Positions 11,946 to 25,000 of a DNA stretch of 64,000 nucleotides are shown here, piece by piece (position 1 is the first letter of the stretch; every line of letters starts with the position of its first letter). Where the stretch lies: NCBI GenBank assembly GCA_016800925.1, contig JABCPU010000016.1, forward strand, positions 186,001 through 250,000, given 5' to 3'. The notes beneath the pieces were generated by a model. It was given only the letters and a program-made list of their open reading frames with translations, did no database searches and was not told where the DNA came from. This DNA is from Suillus spraguei (taxonomy: Eukaryota; Basidiomycota; Agaricomycetes; Boletales; Suillaceae). The translations under genes and the position numbers were made by a program.

Positions 11946-13679
11946 TTATATTCCTCCGCCAGCAGAAGTTGTCCGCATTCTAGTAGTGCTGCGGGACGTA
12001 AAGGATCTCGTCCTGACCCTGTCATACTCGCGTAGGTGCTTCTGTGGAGTGCAGGGAGCAAAGCGGGTTTGTGGAGCTACACTCTTTCGGCTAGTCTTGT
12101 TTTTGGTCAATGTAAGAACACTGGTTTCATCGACATTTGTTACAGAAGCCGGTGGTTGTTGTAACGGGGGCGCGGCGCGTGAGTTGACATCGATATGGTT
12201 AAGCTCAGCCGAAGGCAGTAGTAACGGAGATCCTGGGAAATCCGGATGTCCGTGGAGAGATCCTCCACGGATCTTCGACTGTAATGAGACCGAATAGTTG
12301 GGAAGTTCAGGGGTGCCCGACCTAGATGCGGCATCCAGAAGGAGATCCTCAGCCTCACCCCTTTCCTCGTTCGGAAGGAAATAGAAATCTACAGGTACGT
12401 AGGATTGACGCTGACTGCGGATAACAGGTGAATCATCGACGCAGGTCCTATTCGGGTCAAGTATTGGGAACAACGTGTCCAGGGGATGACACTCGTCAAA
12501 GTTGGTATAGGAGAGCACTTGTACTTTAGGTTTGACCGGCTTGGAATTCCTGACCGAAGCTTTGTCATCCATTACTCCCGGGTTAACCCAGCGTCTATAC
12601 TCGCCACTATTCGATTGGCGATTGTCGGAAGAAGCTGGTTTGCGGTCATTATAACGAGGGTTTTGGTAAGGCACCGCAAGAAGTTCCTCGTAGTAAAGTT
12701 GCGACCGTTCCTGCATGTAATTTCTGTATGTACCAGCGCATTCCTGGATGTCGCAAGGGGTGCCAAATGATCCAGAAAGAAGTTGATAAAATGCCACCCG
12801 TTCAGTAGCTGAGAGTGTACAGGCGTTTGGTGACAAAGACTTGCGTGGCGATAAACCTAGTTCAGCCTCATCGGTTCTCAGATCTGGCACCAGGGTATGG
12901 AGTGGGCTTGTCTCGAACATTGAGTCACAATACGTGTAAGGGACATCTTCTATCGCCTGTGCAAATGAGTAAGACTCGTCAATAGTACTGACTGCCATGT
13001 CGCTCGCAGGCAGGATGTCAATTGGACGAGTAGGTGGAGGTGGCAGGGGGTCATCGTGAGTGGATATAACGGCGTATTTCCTTGGACGGCCTGGCCTGGC
13101 CTTTGTAATCCACGAGGTTTGGTGACCGAGGGCTTGATTTTCGATAACAAGTTTACAGTTGCTTTATGCGAGTCCTTTACGGGAGCTTGGCGCAAGGTGC
13201 GGAAGTTCTGTTTCGGCTAGATCTGAATCAGTCTGCATGTTCTTAATGATCTATTCAAATGTTCGAACCGATCGCGCCGGGGCTGGAGTAAAATCATTTG
13301 GTATAGTTGAGTTACCGCTCTTATCTTCCTTGATCACGCGCAAGCCTCGGCTGTGAAAATAATCATAAACATGCCTCCTGTCAATATTGTAACGTTCTTG
13401 CAGCTCTTTCCGGACAGCAAACGACGGCATTTCAATGTTTCCAGGGTGTATCAGTGCCTCGAGATCACGGACGAGATCCGGTCCTAGTCGGAGTGCGAGG
13501 CTTTCAGGATTGACACGCCTCCTCTGAAATACAGTGCTAGCAGCGCAAGCGTTTTCCGTTCCCAATGGTTGATGAAATGATGAACCATTGAGGCACTGCC
13601 AGGTAGAGTGTGATGAGGTAGTTTGACGGGTAAAACGAGAACTGCTGGCTGTATCGGTATCACGAGTATTTGTTTCCAT
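11946..13679 (-). CDS. Homeodomain-like, AT-hook transcription factor (apparent 5-bp frame break)
   Basis: The start is METNTRDTDTASSS at 13679. The first exon (to about 13269) carries a homeodomain-like helix-turn-helix, with the recognition region ELQERYNIDRRHVYDYFHSR followed by GLRVIKEDK. This looks like a family widespread in Agaricomycetes. After an intron of about 45-60 bp, a second exon (about 13220 on) reads LRQAPVKDSHKATVNLLSK and then an AT-hook, PGRPRKY, near 13080-13100. The final ~350 residues (M at 12998 to 11946) are Ser/Thr/Pro-rich, with no domain recognised. The AT-hook is out of frame with the sequence before it because the 5-mer GGCCA is present twice in tandem at about 13090-13105; with one copy the frame runs through. 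DNA binding is well supported, but target genes are unknown. SKI2 ends 126 bp upstream on the same strand. Confidence 0.65.
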
Positions 13680-13805
13680 TTTGCTTGGAAAAGAAAAGGT
13701 TTCGCTTCAACCTTGAATCAACACCGCTGCGTGAATCTTATAGTCTTATTCCGCGGAGTGTAAAAACTACATATACTGTTACTGTACAGCCACCATGTTC
13801 TCGGG

Positions 13806-16800
13806 TTAAAAGTACAAACTAGCAGCGAACACGACTGCAAAGTAAGCGAATCAGAGTTAAAAATTCTCCCGAGTCTTCTTGACTTACTGTCCCTCTTGAT
13901 TTTTACTTGAGCTTCTTCCAGTTTCTTGAATAAGTCCATATCTCCGATCACCCGTGCAGCATCCCTGACTTCCCTACACGTCTCATCTAATCGCGTTATA
14001 ACCCTCACTATCGTACCTTCCTGGACGTCGGTCAAGGCCGTTATCTGGTCAAAGGGCTTTACAAATGGTCGACTGTGAGTTTTTACCCCTTAGCACGTTC
14101 ACTGACTCACCATGCCCTTCGCCCATTCATATACTACTTGCATAAGTCCGAATTTTAAGCTTGATTTGAATTCTCCTGCCGAAACTTTGTGGTGGTCTTG
14201 CACACTTTCCACAAGCCGGCTGATTTTAAGAATTGCATCTCTGCCTTCCTCGAGTTTCATCGGTACATCAGGTTCCACCTCTGTCTTTTCTTGAAAGACG
14301 AAACAAGAAAGAAGAGCAACCACTTCTTCCGGCTCATAATTTGCTAGAGTATTCTCAAGTATTAGTTCAGTGAGGACAAGCTCGTTTGCAGAGTTGATCT
14401 GAACTTCGGTGAGTCGATAATATAAATCGGTATGGCAGGGTCGTATCTGACCTCGCAGGCTACACGACCCTTCAACTGGACGGTCGAATTTTCATTGATG
14501 AAATTCAACTCCTTAAGGACTTCGATTCGTTGTTCATAGTCCGGGATAAGGTCGAGGTTTTGGTCAGAAATTGCCATCTTGAGTTTGTCGATGTTAAAGC
14601 GCAGCGTCTTCTGACCGTGGAGAATGAGATACTGTTCGACCCAGTTAGTCAAATGAAGGCGTGAAAGTGACTTGAACTGACATGATCATGAAATTCGCCG
14701 CACAGTGTACATGATAAATCTTTGCGACGTTTTGCCAGATCATTTCTACTGCGCAATACCTCCTGGAAATCTAGTGTTCGTATGCGGTCCCAATTAACCT
14801 CCGGTATGGTTCCTGTATTCCTCCAATTATAGATCAGAATTTGGAGCGAGTTGATGATCTCAAGCATCAAAGACTTCCTATGGTGATCGACGATTCCAGT
14901 TGCATCCACCTGTCTTAGCTTAGCATCAGAGCTCCAAGCAAAAATATTACACACCTTCATAGTCTCGGAAGTCACCATAGAAATGCTGTCCAGGGGGACA
15001 CTTCTTAGGTCGTATGTGATATTCTCAATTTCTAATGAAGCGGGATCCAGTGGCCATCTCGGTGGCACAGCTCGATCTTCGACATCTGAAAATTCAATGA
15101 ACGGTGTTCATGCGCCACCGTATGTCATCAACTACATACCTGCGTCACCTAATTTCGTTTCCTGGTCGACCATAGCCAGCACGAAAAACAGCTTGCCCGC
15201 GAATGAACTCGCTTGCCGTGGATCTGGTTTAAGTAAAACGCCGACGTTGCCTCGCCTGAAATGCTGGTTATAAACGGGAGCATGATCAATAGGCATAAAG
15301 GCCGTGATTGGCAGAAAACATACGCCGTCTCTTAAGATGACGACCCTCCCTGGGCCAAACAGGTTGGCATTTGAAGGACTGGAAGTCACCATAGTACAAA
15401 GTTTGTTATTCAAACCAACAACCTCAAGGGAAAGATCGTAATAGTGTTCGATATCAACTGAGCAAACATCACATTCGAGTTGAGGCATCTCAGAAAGCGT
15501 CTTCTCATGCTAATGATTATCGTGGGGAGGGTCAACGGGTATGAAAAAATAAAGGATATAAACACACCTCTGCAACTTGCTTTTGGTGTTCGGGAAGCAG
15601 TTTCTGCGAAGAATTTTCAGAAAAACTCCGCTTGATCATTTCCTCGACGCGCAGTGCCTCCACACGAAGCAAGTTTAATATCATATTATAGGTAAGTCTG
15701 AACTGCGACTGCAATTTTCCGGGTGTGCCAAGCATCATCTTCAAGAGAGATGTTTGCTGTAATGTAAAAATATTACTGGAGTGCCTAAATCGTTGATAAT
15801 GAACTTGCCTCAGGAAGAGTGTCGCCTGCAACAATAATCACCGTTCCAGTAGGATCCAGACCTCGCCGTCCAGCACGACCTGCCATTTGGGTATATTCAC
15901 CAGGTAGAATATCTCTGAAGCTGCGCCCATCATGTTTGCGTATGCTAGAGAACACGACGCATCTTGCGGGCATATTAACGCCCTGCGCGTGCCGTCAAGA
16001 TTCCCTTTCCAATGACATAGATGAGAAGCGCACCATCGCAAAGGTTTCTGTGGCAAACAGAACCTTGACGAGCCCACGTGCAAACAATATTTCTACGACC
16101 TGTCAGCAGCAAGTCAGTCGTGATTACAGCTATGCATGAATTCTTTAGACCTCTTTGACGATGGGCAGCAAACCACCATGATGAACGCCGATTCCTCGTG
16201 ACAGTAGATCTCTCATCCTAGCGATCTGCGGAAGCTTCTTGTCCGAACCTAGGATGGGAATTAATGTAGTTACCCAAGTCATCTATGCGCTACACTTACC
16301 CTTCAGTCGTGCAAGGGCCTTTTCGACGGCGACATGCACTTCACTTTTTTCTACAGACGTGCACAGATCTGAATTGGTAAGAGTTGCAGCGTTCTCTTCG
16401 CAACGCTTCTTTGACAAAGTAAATACGACGACAGGAAGAAGCCCCTTTTTCTGAAGATGGTTTAGTAGGTGCACGTAGAGGTTCTTGTCTGCCCCGGTGT
16501 GAATGGTTCTAAACTGTCCACCGCCACGCCCATGGGACCCATTCGGGGCTGCGCCACGTTGACCACCCCGTGCCGGTGCTGCGCCACGCTGCACACCTCT
16601 TGTAGCGCCTCGAGCACCGACACGCTGTACAGGGGGTAAACCTGCAGCATCTCGTTCCTTATCCTGTTTCCTTCTGAGGGCATCGCCAGCATCCTGGTAC
16701 CTGTACTTGCAGCGTCAGGATGCATAATATCCAATCGATTATCATATTACCCCCGTGCAACCCAATTTCTAGAAGCATCGACGATCTTGAATGTGTCCCT

Positions 16801-18620
16801 GCCGGCGTAGAGATAATGTTCAAGGGGTACAGGTCTTTGCGCCGTGGAGATTACATAGATGTCCTTCTTCTTGGTGCGCCTTTGTAAATTCGCAGGTAAA
16901 CGTCAAAGCCTTTACGTGCAAGGGTTACATTTTTGCTCACCCTACCCAGTCCGCAAACTCTTTACTATTGGGAACAGTTGCCGACAGCAGGATAATATTG
17001 ACATGATCAGGTAACATGATGATCACTTCCTCCCAGACGACACCTCTCTGCCAAACTCTAAGAAAGTAAGTTCGGGAATAATACAGGCACCATACCTCTG
17101 CGTCATTTACGTAATGCACCTCGTCAAAGATCACAAATTCAACATCGCGAATCAGATCGGCGCCCTTGTACAGCATGCTTCGCAGGATTTCAGTCGTCAT
17201 TACTAGACAGCTCGCCTCAGGATTGATCTGCACGTCTCCTGTAAGAATTCCGACAGATGACGACGAGAAAATTTGTTTGAAGTCTCGGAATTTCTGGTTT
17301 GACAGCGCTTTAATTGGTGATGTGTATATGGCGCTGGAAGATAATTTGAAGTGTTGACATGCTATACAAAGAATACGACAAACCGTGTCATATGTTTCTC
17401 AGCGAGAGCGATGGCGTATTCGGCAACGACAGTTTTCCCAGCGGAAGTATGCGCTGCGACAAAGACTGAATCTCCCATTTCGAGATGATAGACCGCTTCT
17501 TTCTGGAAAGTATCCAACTCAAAAGGATACTGCGCTAGATCATAAGATTTTTGAGTCACGACAAGAACGATGACCGACTTTATGAGCCATATCGGGTACG
17601 AGTTCATGAAAGTTGGTCATAGGCTTGTTGATATCAACCACATGTGCCCAGTCACGTTTGACTACATGGGGTTTCCTAGTCCGTCGGGGAGCCGTTGATG
17701 GTCGTAGATGTGTCCGCTGGAAGCGTGTTATTTGAGCATTAATTGATGCCACACAAAGTCCTCACCGTTGTTGGTAAGAGCTCGTCAATTTCTCCGAAAC
17801 TATTACTATTGGGTAAGAGATCTTTTTCGTCATCCAACGCATGACTTTTATCGATGTGCTGAGCGATATATACTGAGCAAGTATAAGATGCATGTGAGAA
17901 TGAGAGATATACCTTGTCCTCGTTGTAATCAGCAGTATCGTCGAGAGAGGTAATTGCCTCGTCTTCTGGATCATCTCCCGAGAGTCGCAATCCTCTTGAA
18001 AACCCTGGTGGGACAGTCCGCAACCCTTTGATGGGCACTTCTGTGGTCTGTTTTGCTGCCAGTATGACGTCGTCAAGTCCACCAGGCCTAAAGGGAACAT
18101 AACCGGATTTTCCCCTAACAAAGTTGGCAACCGGGGCGGGAGCACGGTCCATAGATGTCGATGTGAGCGCTGTCGAAACCGGTGCATTTGGTGTCTTGGG
18201 CAAGTTTACAGCTACGAAACGTGGGAGCATGACCAAGTGCTCACTTCTGCATAACCAATGACACGTCCTTCGAGACCAGCACGCAGGAAAGTAAGACTAG
18301 TTGGCGGTGGAGAAGGTTCAGAGGTCAAGAGTGATTGGATAGAAATCTCGGGTTGCCATGTTCTGAGGCGAAAGAAATCAAATTTGCTAGTTTCAAAATA
18401 TGTACAGCTCTTGCACGTACATTTGATATGTTGGAAGCCAGTGTTCGGGTATCCTGTCTGGTGGAAGGAGTAACTTGGCTTCAATTTCTTGATGGACCTT
18501 GTCTCGAGTAGGGAAACCAGCAAGTCCAAGATCTTCTAATATTTGATCTGCATCCTCTCGGCGAGGGTTTAATATCTGATCCATAACATGTTCGCGACTA
18601 CCTGGCATAGTCTCAGCCAT
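13806..18620 (-). CDS. SKI2: Ski2-type DExH RNA helicase of the SKI complex
   Basis: A multi-exon gene from [15 protein letters not shown] at 18620 to a stop at 13808-13806, where a last intron restores the family-typical end [12 protein letters not shown]. In order: an N-terminal region ([11 protein letters not shown] and [14 protein letters not shown]); RecA1 with Walker [16 protein letters not shown] (about 17440) and DEVH ([11 protein letters not shown], about 17100); motif [11 protein letters not shown] (about 16980); a Gly/Arg/Ala-rich insert (about 16520-16620); RecA2 ending [12 protein letters not shown] (about 15870), with an intron between TETFAM and GVNMPAR; an arch region (15500-14650); and a C-terminal DSHCT-type helical domain ([29 protein letters not shown]). 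Ski2 works with Ski3 and Ski8 to feed cytoplasmic mRNA into the exosome for 3'-5' decay. The related helicase Mtr4 is less likely, given the N-terminus and the linker insert. Confidence 0.93.
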
Positions 18621-18916
18621 CTCGTTCTGCTATAAAGTCGTAGATGATCTCAAGTTCAAAGTGGCTGCATTGAAGCCCTGTTGTGGCAGTGTCGGAAACA
18701 GAATATTGTCACTGCTAGATATACATTGCGCCCTACGGAAAAAAAATCAAATGTTAGATTAACCACTATTCCTATGTTTTCATGCCGCTCAACAATTGTA
18801 CTTGGTGATAATATTGCGGCAAGGCCTCAGCAGTTCAATGTCAACAGAGTCGAGCTATTCCATTGAGAAGCCTACTAGGCAGTAACGCTATGTATGACAA
18901 CTAGCAACGACGAATA
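18621..18916 (-). promoter_or_regulatory. SKI2 promoter / RFC4 3' end
   Basis: This 296-bp gap separates the RFC4 stop from the SKI2 start codon on the same strand, so it must contain the RFC4 terminator and the SKI2 promoter. It is AT-rich with an A-run near 18736. No specific motif is claimed. Confidence 0.4.
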
Positions 18917-20366
18917 CTACAATTGAAACAATGTAGGCTGCATGTTCTAGTTACACTCATTCAGCAACAGTAAACAGGGCATTCAACGATCAAGCATACC
19001 AATTTACACAGTCGAGCCAGCAAACCGCCCAATTGAATAATAGTGCCCACACCCTCAAGTATGCGCATATGCGTGAAGCCGATTTCCTAATGGTATGATC
19101 CGTTAAAACGCTCGTGTAACGGAGGGACACTTCCTCTGACCTTGATAAATTCAAGCTTCATATACTCAGGTAGTCTAACAGGAGATATTCTCAGCACTAG
19201 CAATGACCCAGTAAGCCGTGACTTACTCGTCGAATGTTTTCGTTACTCTGAAGATAGTGACCACGATGTCAACAGCACTGTACCCTTGTTCCCAGAGCTC
19301 ATTTAGTTTCTCCATCGCAGCATCGATATCTCCCTTCAAGCACAATCGGATCATGCTTTGTACGATGACAGGATGGGGCTGATCGCAAACTTTGAACACA
19401 TTGTCGCCAGACACGAAACCAAAACCAGAGTGTGTTGACTGAAGGTTATTGATTGCTTGACGCATGTCACCTTCACATGTGAAGATGAGAGCAGTTAGAC
19501 CATCATCATTGTATTGGACCTAAGTCAATAGAAGGTTTGGTCAGCAATAAGATGACAGGCGTAAGTAATTAAATTGTCACCTTCTCCATTTCGCATATTT
19601 CTAACAGCCTTTTTAAAATTTCGGTGTCTCTGAGCTTTGCATATCGTAGAATGGCACATCGACTCTGTATTGGTTCGATGATTTTGTTAGACATATTGCA
19701 TGCCAGGCAAAAGCGAGTTGTGTTCGAGTAAATCTCCATGGTTCTTCTCAGCGCTTGCTGTGCACCACTAGTCATACTATACAACGGAGTGAGTGTCACC
19801 AAGGCGTTGTTTCATCAATATTTATACCTGTCAGCCTCGTCCAGGATCACAATTTTGTGCCGCCCAGGAGGAAGGGTGACTTTCTTCTGTGCAAAGGCCT
19901 TTATTTTATTCCGTACGACATCAATTCCTCTGGGGGCAGATCAAAGCGAGAAAGGTATCGAAGATCAGAGCTGCGAACCTCTCATCAGAAGCGTTTAGTT
20001 CGAGAACGCCCTCTTTGTATGCATCCCCGAGTAACTGATGCGCTAGACAATGTATACTCGTTGTCTTTCCGATACCCGGCAAACCCTACAATGGCATTTC
20101 CATCAAGACAGGGTATCCATATTTATCAAGACGCACCGATATGATAATATGAGGGCAATTTCCATCCTTTGCAATGACTTTCAGTCTTTCAATAGTATCA
20201 ACATTTCCGACCACATCGTCTAAGCTCTGTGGCCTATACTTCTCCACCCTACCGACTCTCAGTTTCAACAGTGATATAGAAACAGAAGCACAAACCACGG
20301 TAGTTCATAGCCTGAACTTGCAGCGCCATTAGCTGGTGCCTTCCCTTTTGCTGAGGATAAAGCCAT
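18917..20366 (-). CDS. RFC4: Replication factor C subunit 4 (human RFC2 type)
   Basis: A multi-exon gene. The start [20 protein letters not shown] at 20366 is followed by a 47-bp intron, giving [22 protein letters not shown]+ ATPase features are present: Walker [10 protein letters not shown] (about 20070), [18 protein letters not shown], Walker B ILDEADS (split by an intron at about 19830), sensor/arginine-finger region [20 protein letters not shown], then [12 protein letters not shown]. The C-terminal collar includes YMKLEFIK, an intron, and [15 protein letters not shown] final mini-exon gives the family-typical end MQPTLFQL with stop at 18919-18917. RFC loads the PCNA clamp at primer-template junctions for DNA replication and repair. 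The sequence fits yeast Rfc4 / human RFC2 better than other small subunits. All catalytic motifs look intact. Confidence 0.93.
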
Positions 20367-20520
20367 GAGTAGTAGTCGCGACGCGTGACGCCGTGACATA
20401 TCATGTCCGTGACGGTGTGTGACCATACGCGTTTATTCCATTTTGGCTTCATGTCCTCTTCGTTGCTGCCTTCCCTCAGTCACTGTTGTCAGCGTCAACA
20501 CTTCAATTTCGTGTTGCAGC
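20367..20520. promoter_or_regulatory. Compact bidirectional promoter, RFC4 / SerRS
   Basis: Only 154 bp separate the RFC4 start (20366, -) from the seryl-tRNA synthetase start (20521, +). Both genes must be driven from this space or from sites within each other's 5' ends. It contains the sequence cgcgacgcgtgacgccgtgac near 20379, with repeated ACGCG/TGACG cores. Confidence 0.6.
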
Positions 20521-22017
20521 ATGGCAAGTCGAGCATTCAATATTTGTGGTCAATTTTCACAGCATCTGCTCGCAGGTCCGAAAGGGTCTCGTTTTCTGTC
20601 GGTGAAGACCCCAGAGGTGCACCCTGTGACAACAGTCCTTCCTAAACCACGCCTCGACTACCGCGCTATCTCAGAGTCTATAGTGTACAAGTCTCACAAC
20701 GCCTTTAATCGCAAGGCTCCACTTCCTATTGGTGCATTGCAGTCGGTTGTGCGTCATTATGATGAACAGAAGAGACTCTCCAGCAAGTTAAGCATGAAGC
20801 GTCATTCCCGCTCGAACTTGGGCGAAAAGATGCGAAAGATCAAAGATCCAATTGAAAAGCAGGCTGTCTTGGAGGAGGCTAAACTTCTCAAGGTGGAGGT
20901 CACAGACCTGGAGCAGCAACTTATGACAGTGGAGGACATTTTACTGGGGCTTGCATTGCAAATACCGAATGACACACATCCCGATGTACCACTAGGTCCA
21001 GAGGAAGCTGCTGTGGTACTTTCCACTCACGGATCGAATCCCATTGCTGCCAGTGGCAATCGTGACCACATGAGTATTGGTCGTGCTCTTGGTATCCTTG
21101 ACTTCGAAGCGGGGGCGACAGTTACGGGTTCATCATGGTATTACCTACTAGGAGAAGCTGCACTCTTGGAGATGGCTCTGACCAACTATGCCCTCTCAAT
21201 TGCTCTTAAACACGGATTCCGATTTGTCACGACGCCAGACGTTGTTCGGGCAGATATTGCTCTCCGATGCGGATTCCAACCTAGAGATCAAAATGCTGAT
21301 CCACCTGTTTCACAAATGTATCATATTGCATCCTCTCATCCCTCTCATCCCGAACTTGTACTTTCTGGCACCGCGGAAATACCGCTTGGCGGTATGTTCG
21401 CAAATCAAATATTCACAGAGCAAAATTTGCCTTTGAAAGTGGTCGGTCTTGGCCGTTCGTTCAGAGCCGAAGCGGGTGCCCGCGGGGCAGACACTCGCGG
21501 ATTGTACCGAGTCCACCAATTCTCAAAGCTTGAGCTTTTCGTTGTTTGTAGTGAAGACGCTAGTGATCAAGCGATGGAAGAACTTCGTAGTGTGCAAACA
21601 GAAATCTTTGAAGGCCTGAATTTTCCATTTCGGTAAGTATTATACGTTGGACCGAGGTCTCTGCTCTGACATTATGACACAAGGGTTTTGGATATGCCTA
21701 CGGAGGAATTAGGCGCCAGTGCATATCGCAAATATGACATGGAAGCGTGGATGCCAGGTCGAGGGAGTTGGGGAGAAATCTCCTCCACGTCTAATTGTAC
21801 TGATTACCAGGCCCGTCGCCTCCACATCCGCTACCGTCGGTCGTCAGCCACGCCCAAGCATACCTTACCATCGTCCTCATTCACTTCGACTCAGTCAGCA
21901 CCTGCGATACCATTCGCCCACACTTTGAATGGCACCGCGGCTGCTATCCCCCGTCTGATCGTTGCTCTTATCGAGAATGGTGCAACATTCGATGAGGCAG
22001 GCAACCAGTGGGCCTAG
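20521..22017 (+). CDS. Seryl-tRNA synthetase, mitochondrial type (C-terminal frame break)
   Basis: Exon 1 spans 20521-21632 and exon 2 starts at 21684. The protein starts [19 protein letters not shown], an Arg/Ser-rich N-terminus consistent with mitochondrial import. It carries the N-terminal antiparallel coiled coil (about 20780-20950) and the class II synthetase core: a TAEIPL motif ([15 protein letters not shown]), motif 2 [19 protein letters not shown], the serine-site stretch [14 protein letters not shown], and motif 3 [18 protein letters not shown]. It attaches serine to tRNA(Ser). In the annotated frame it stops at 22017 after NQWA. The next frame reads [12 protein letters not shown] up to a stop at 22079, and that phrase is the family's usual C-terminus. 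One missing G in the GGG at about 22011-22014 would explain this. It diverges from RFC4. Confidence 0.9.
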
Positions 22018-22079
22018 ATCTACCCAGCACTTTGAAGCCTTTCTGGCATGGTACATCTTCGATCATACGGTGGACTTGA

Positions 22080-25000
22080 ACGTGGCATGTCGGCGTACTA
22101 GTGGTTGCCATTGTCACTTGTCAAGACAAGGGTACGAAACTTCGACAGAACGATCTAACGATCTGACTGTATGTGATTCAGGGAGCTCAAATGAAACTAC
22201 CCTTGTCTGGTACCTTCAAGGAGTGTAATGACGACTGTGCTAGGCTTCGAAGTTCGCTGAGATATGCATATGTGGACAGGTGCACAGGTAGCTCTGGTAC
22301 TTCAATGAAGCATTGCGTTTTTGCCAAGAGACAGCGATTCAGCCCTTAGAAGCGCGTACATGCTCATGACGTGTTTTTGCTCAGAGAAATACCTAGGCTC
22401 TCGACCAATTCTCGACCAATGATCTCTTGTATATATGTGGCCTGACCCTAACTACTCAGCTATGAAATGCGGAAGGCTGGACTCTATCATCAGAGGCGAT
22501 CTGCGCATGACCACGACTCAAAGAAGTATGCCCAAGTCCCACCTCCGCGCTTGGTGTGTTGTCAAAGAGACATGTAGAAAGCTGGACCCTCATCTGAGTC
22601 GATCTGTGTGACGTCAGCATTGCGTCTTGCGAGTCCTGATACACGGTGCTTGGTATACCACACCATGTAGTGGACAAAAGTAGCTCGACAAGCTCATGGA
22701 CAAGATACATGGAGTAAGAACGATGAACGACAGAAGTCAGCCCACCGGCAAAATGCAGACTGTCTCGCAAAGTGGGATCACGAGTAGATAGTAAGTACTA
22801 GTTTCTCAAAGGAAGGGAAAGAATAGTTGCGGGGTTATATATACGGACAAGAAAAATACTTCGTTGAAAATTTGAATCGCAACCCTAGTCATAGTGAGGG
22901 ACTCGGAGAAGACAATGACATATCACCAGCTCGAGTCGGTGGTGCAATTTAGCGTGATGTGCCAGGATGGACCTATCAAAAGAATATTGCGCTGGCGAAT
23001 TTGTGAGGAATCATCACGCATGTCTAGCGGTCGGACCGGCTGCATAACCGTGCATGATCCCAAGTCTCGAGAAGCAACAGGTGATATGTTCTTCCTACAT
23101 TGCCACGAAACTCTACCGCCAAAAAAATCAGTACATAAAAGCAAGCCGTTTTTTCTGCCATCTCCTTCAGATTTATTTTATTTTATATGACGCCCTTGTA
23201 AACGATACGTTTCTCCTTTGTCCTCGCAATTGTTGCTGCCATGACAGTATCAGTATTTGCCAGCAATTCCGACAGTGCCGATGGAAGATGTCCTACCCTT
23301 TGCAATGAAGTCGAGTGTTGCGCGAGTCAGAAATAGTGTCAACATTCATCCAACAGATTGCAAGTATCAGCAGTTTGCGTCTTGGATTTATCTACATGAC
23401 TCACCAGCGCGGTAGAATACAACCATCGATTATCGTCAGTGAGTAGCAGCATGTCGCAACAGCGAACTATGGCAGTGAATCGTGTTTCTGCTTTCCCATC
23501 GGTGTAGATGGTTTATGATACAACGTGTGAGTACTACAGAGTTTAACGTTGATCAATGTACTTGCCTCTGAGCAAACTTGAATTTCACCGCCGCTCGAGC
23601 AGAAGAGATTATGAAACAGGGCTTTGCAAGACAGTCGAATACATATGACTGAACTCACGACACAATTTTCTAGTCTTGTTGTAAGCTTGAACATAGAAGC
23701 ACGTCGACTCTCTCCAGTTTATTGGGCCTTGTGGATAGTTGAGCATAATACATGCTGTAACTAGGCCTGATTCTTGAATAAAAGTGCTGGAAATGACTAG
23801 TCTCGAGCCAGACTCTCGTCATAAATGGTTAACCCGTGCAGCTATCCTCACATCATAGATCCAAAACATAATGCATGACCAGTGAGAAAGATGGTTGCAC
23901 ATGGTGCTTCGTTCTGTCGTCATCGAAAGCTCGAGATTCAGAAACGGTACCTGCGAGAGGTTATGAAATTTGATGCGAGGCAGGCTCAGATCAACAGAAC
24001 TGCGAGCGGCTGCCAGCTTTGATGACGTTGGAAGCACCCAGACGTGAACGAAGTGATCCATATATAGAAGAGACGTATTTTGTATTGCTCGACACAGCTG
24101 AGAAGTTCGTGACGTGACAACTTATGTCTCAAGATCTCACCTCCGAGCGATCATACTATATCTTTAAAGTTTCCCTCTGCGCATTCTCAGAATCAAGATC
24201 CTAGGAACAACTGTCTCCCTTCTATATGACTAGGGGAGACTAGCGTATTAATGAGGTATAGGTCACCGGCGCTGACGGTCAGGGGTACTACGACTCTATA
24301 AGCCGTCACCTCATCTGTGATTTTGCGTGAAATTTGCAGAATTCATTACAAAAGGAAGCGTACATGACTACCTTGTTTTTCGTTCGTTGACGAAAGCAAA
24401 CAGAGTGTATCTCCACGATTTCACGCCGTGCGTGAAAGGGTCTGATCTGAAATACCCGTGATAGCGGTCCTCAAGAGTCAGTTTGCGGCGGCCAGGTAAT
24501 TGCCAAACAAAGCAATAGAAATGATTTTCGCTGTCGTATTAATCCCTGGACGTGTTCTGCAATCGATGGAGAGTGCAGGTTGTAGCCATGCGCGGTTGAT
24601 TAATATTGCGTCATGGATGTGGAGATGAGGTTGGAGACAGACTCGAGGCTGAATGATTAAGAGTAGGGCATGGGCATCAGCGCATGCGGCATTGATGACG
24701 GAGTAGACCAGAATACTCTCAGAGGAGCACGGACAAATTGAAACTGAACCGCCGGAGATGTGTGCTTACGTAAGTTAGATATCGTGTTTAGGGGAGGTTC
24801 ATTAGATCGATTCCACTAGAAGCTTGCGTTCAGCAGAAACGGCAATGATATGTCTTCATCATGCAGCCTGCTGCTACAGCCCAAGACTGTTTCGGAGTCT
24901 CGGACTGAATCAATACCTTGCGCAAGCACTGGATAGTCTTGTTCCGGTCAGGGCCTCAGGATCCATTTAAGTTGCCATCACTAGTGTAGCCGAGCGCTGT

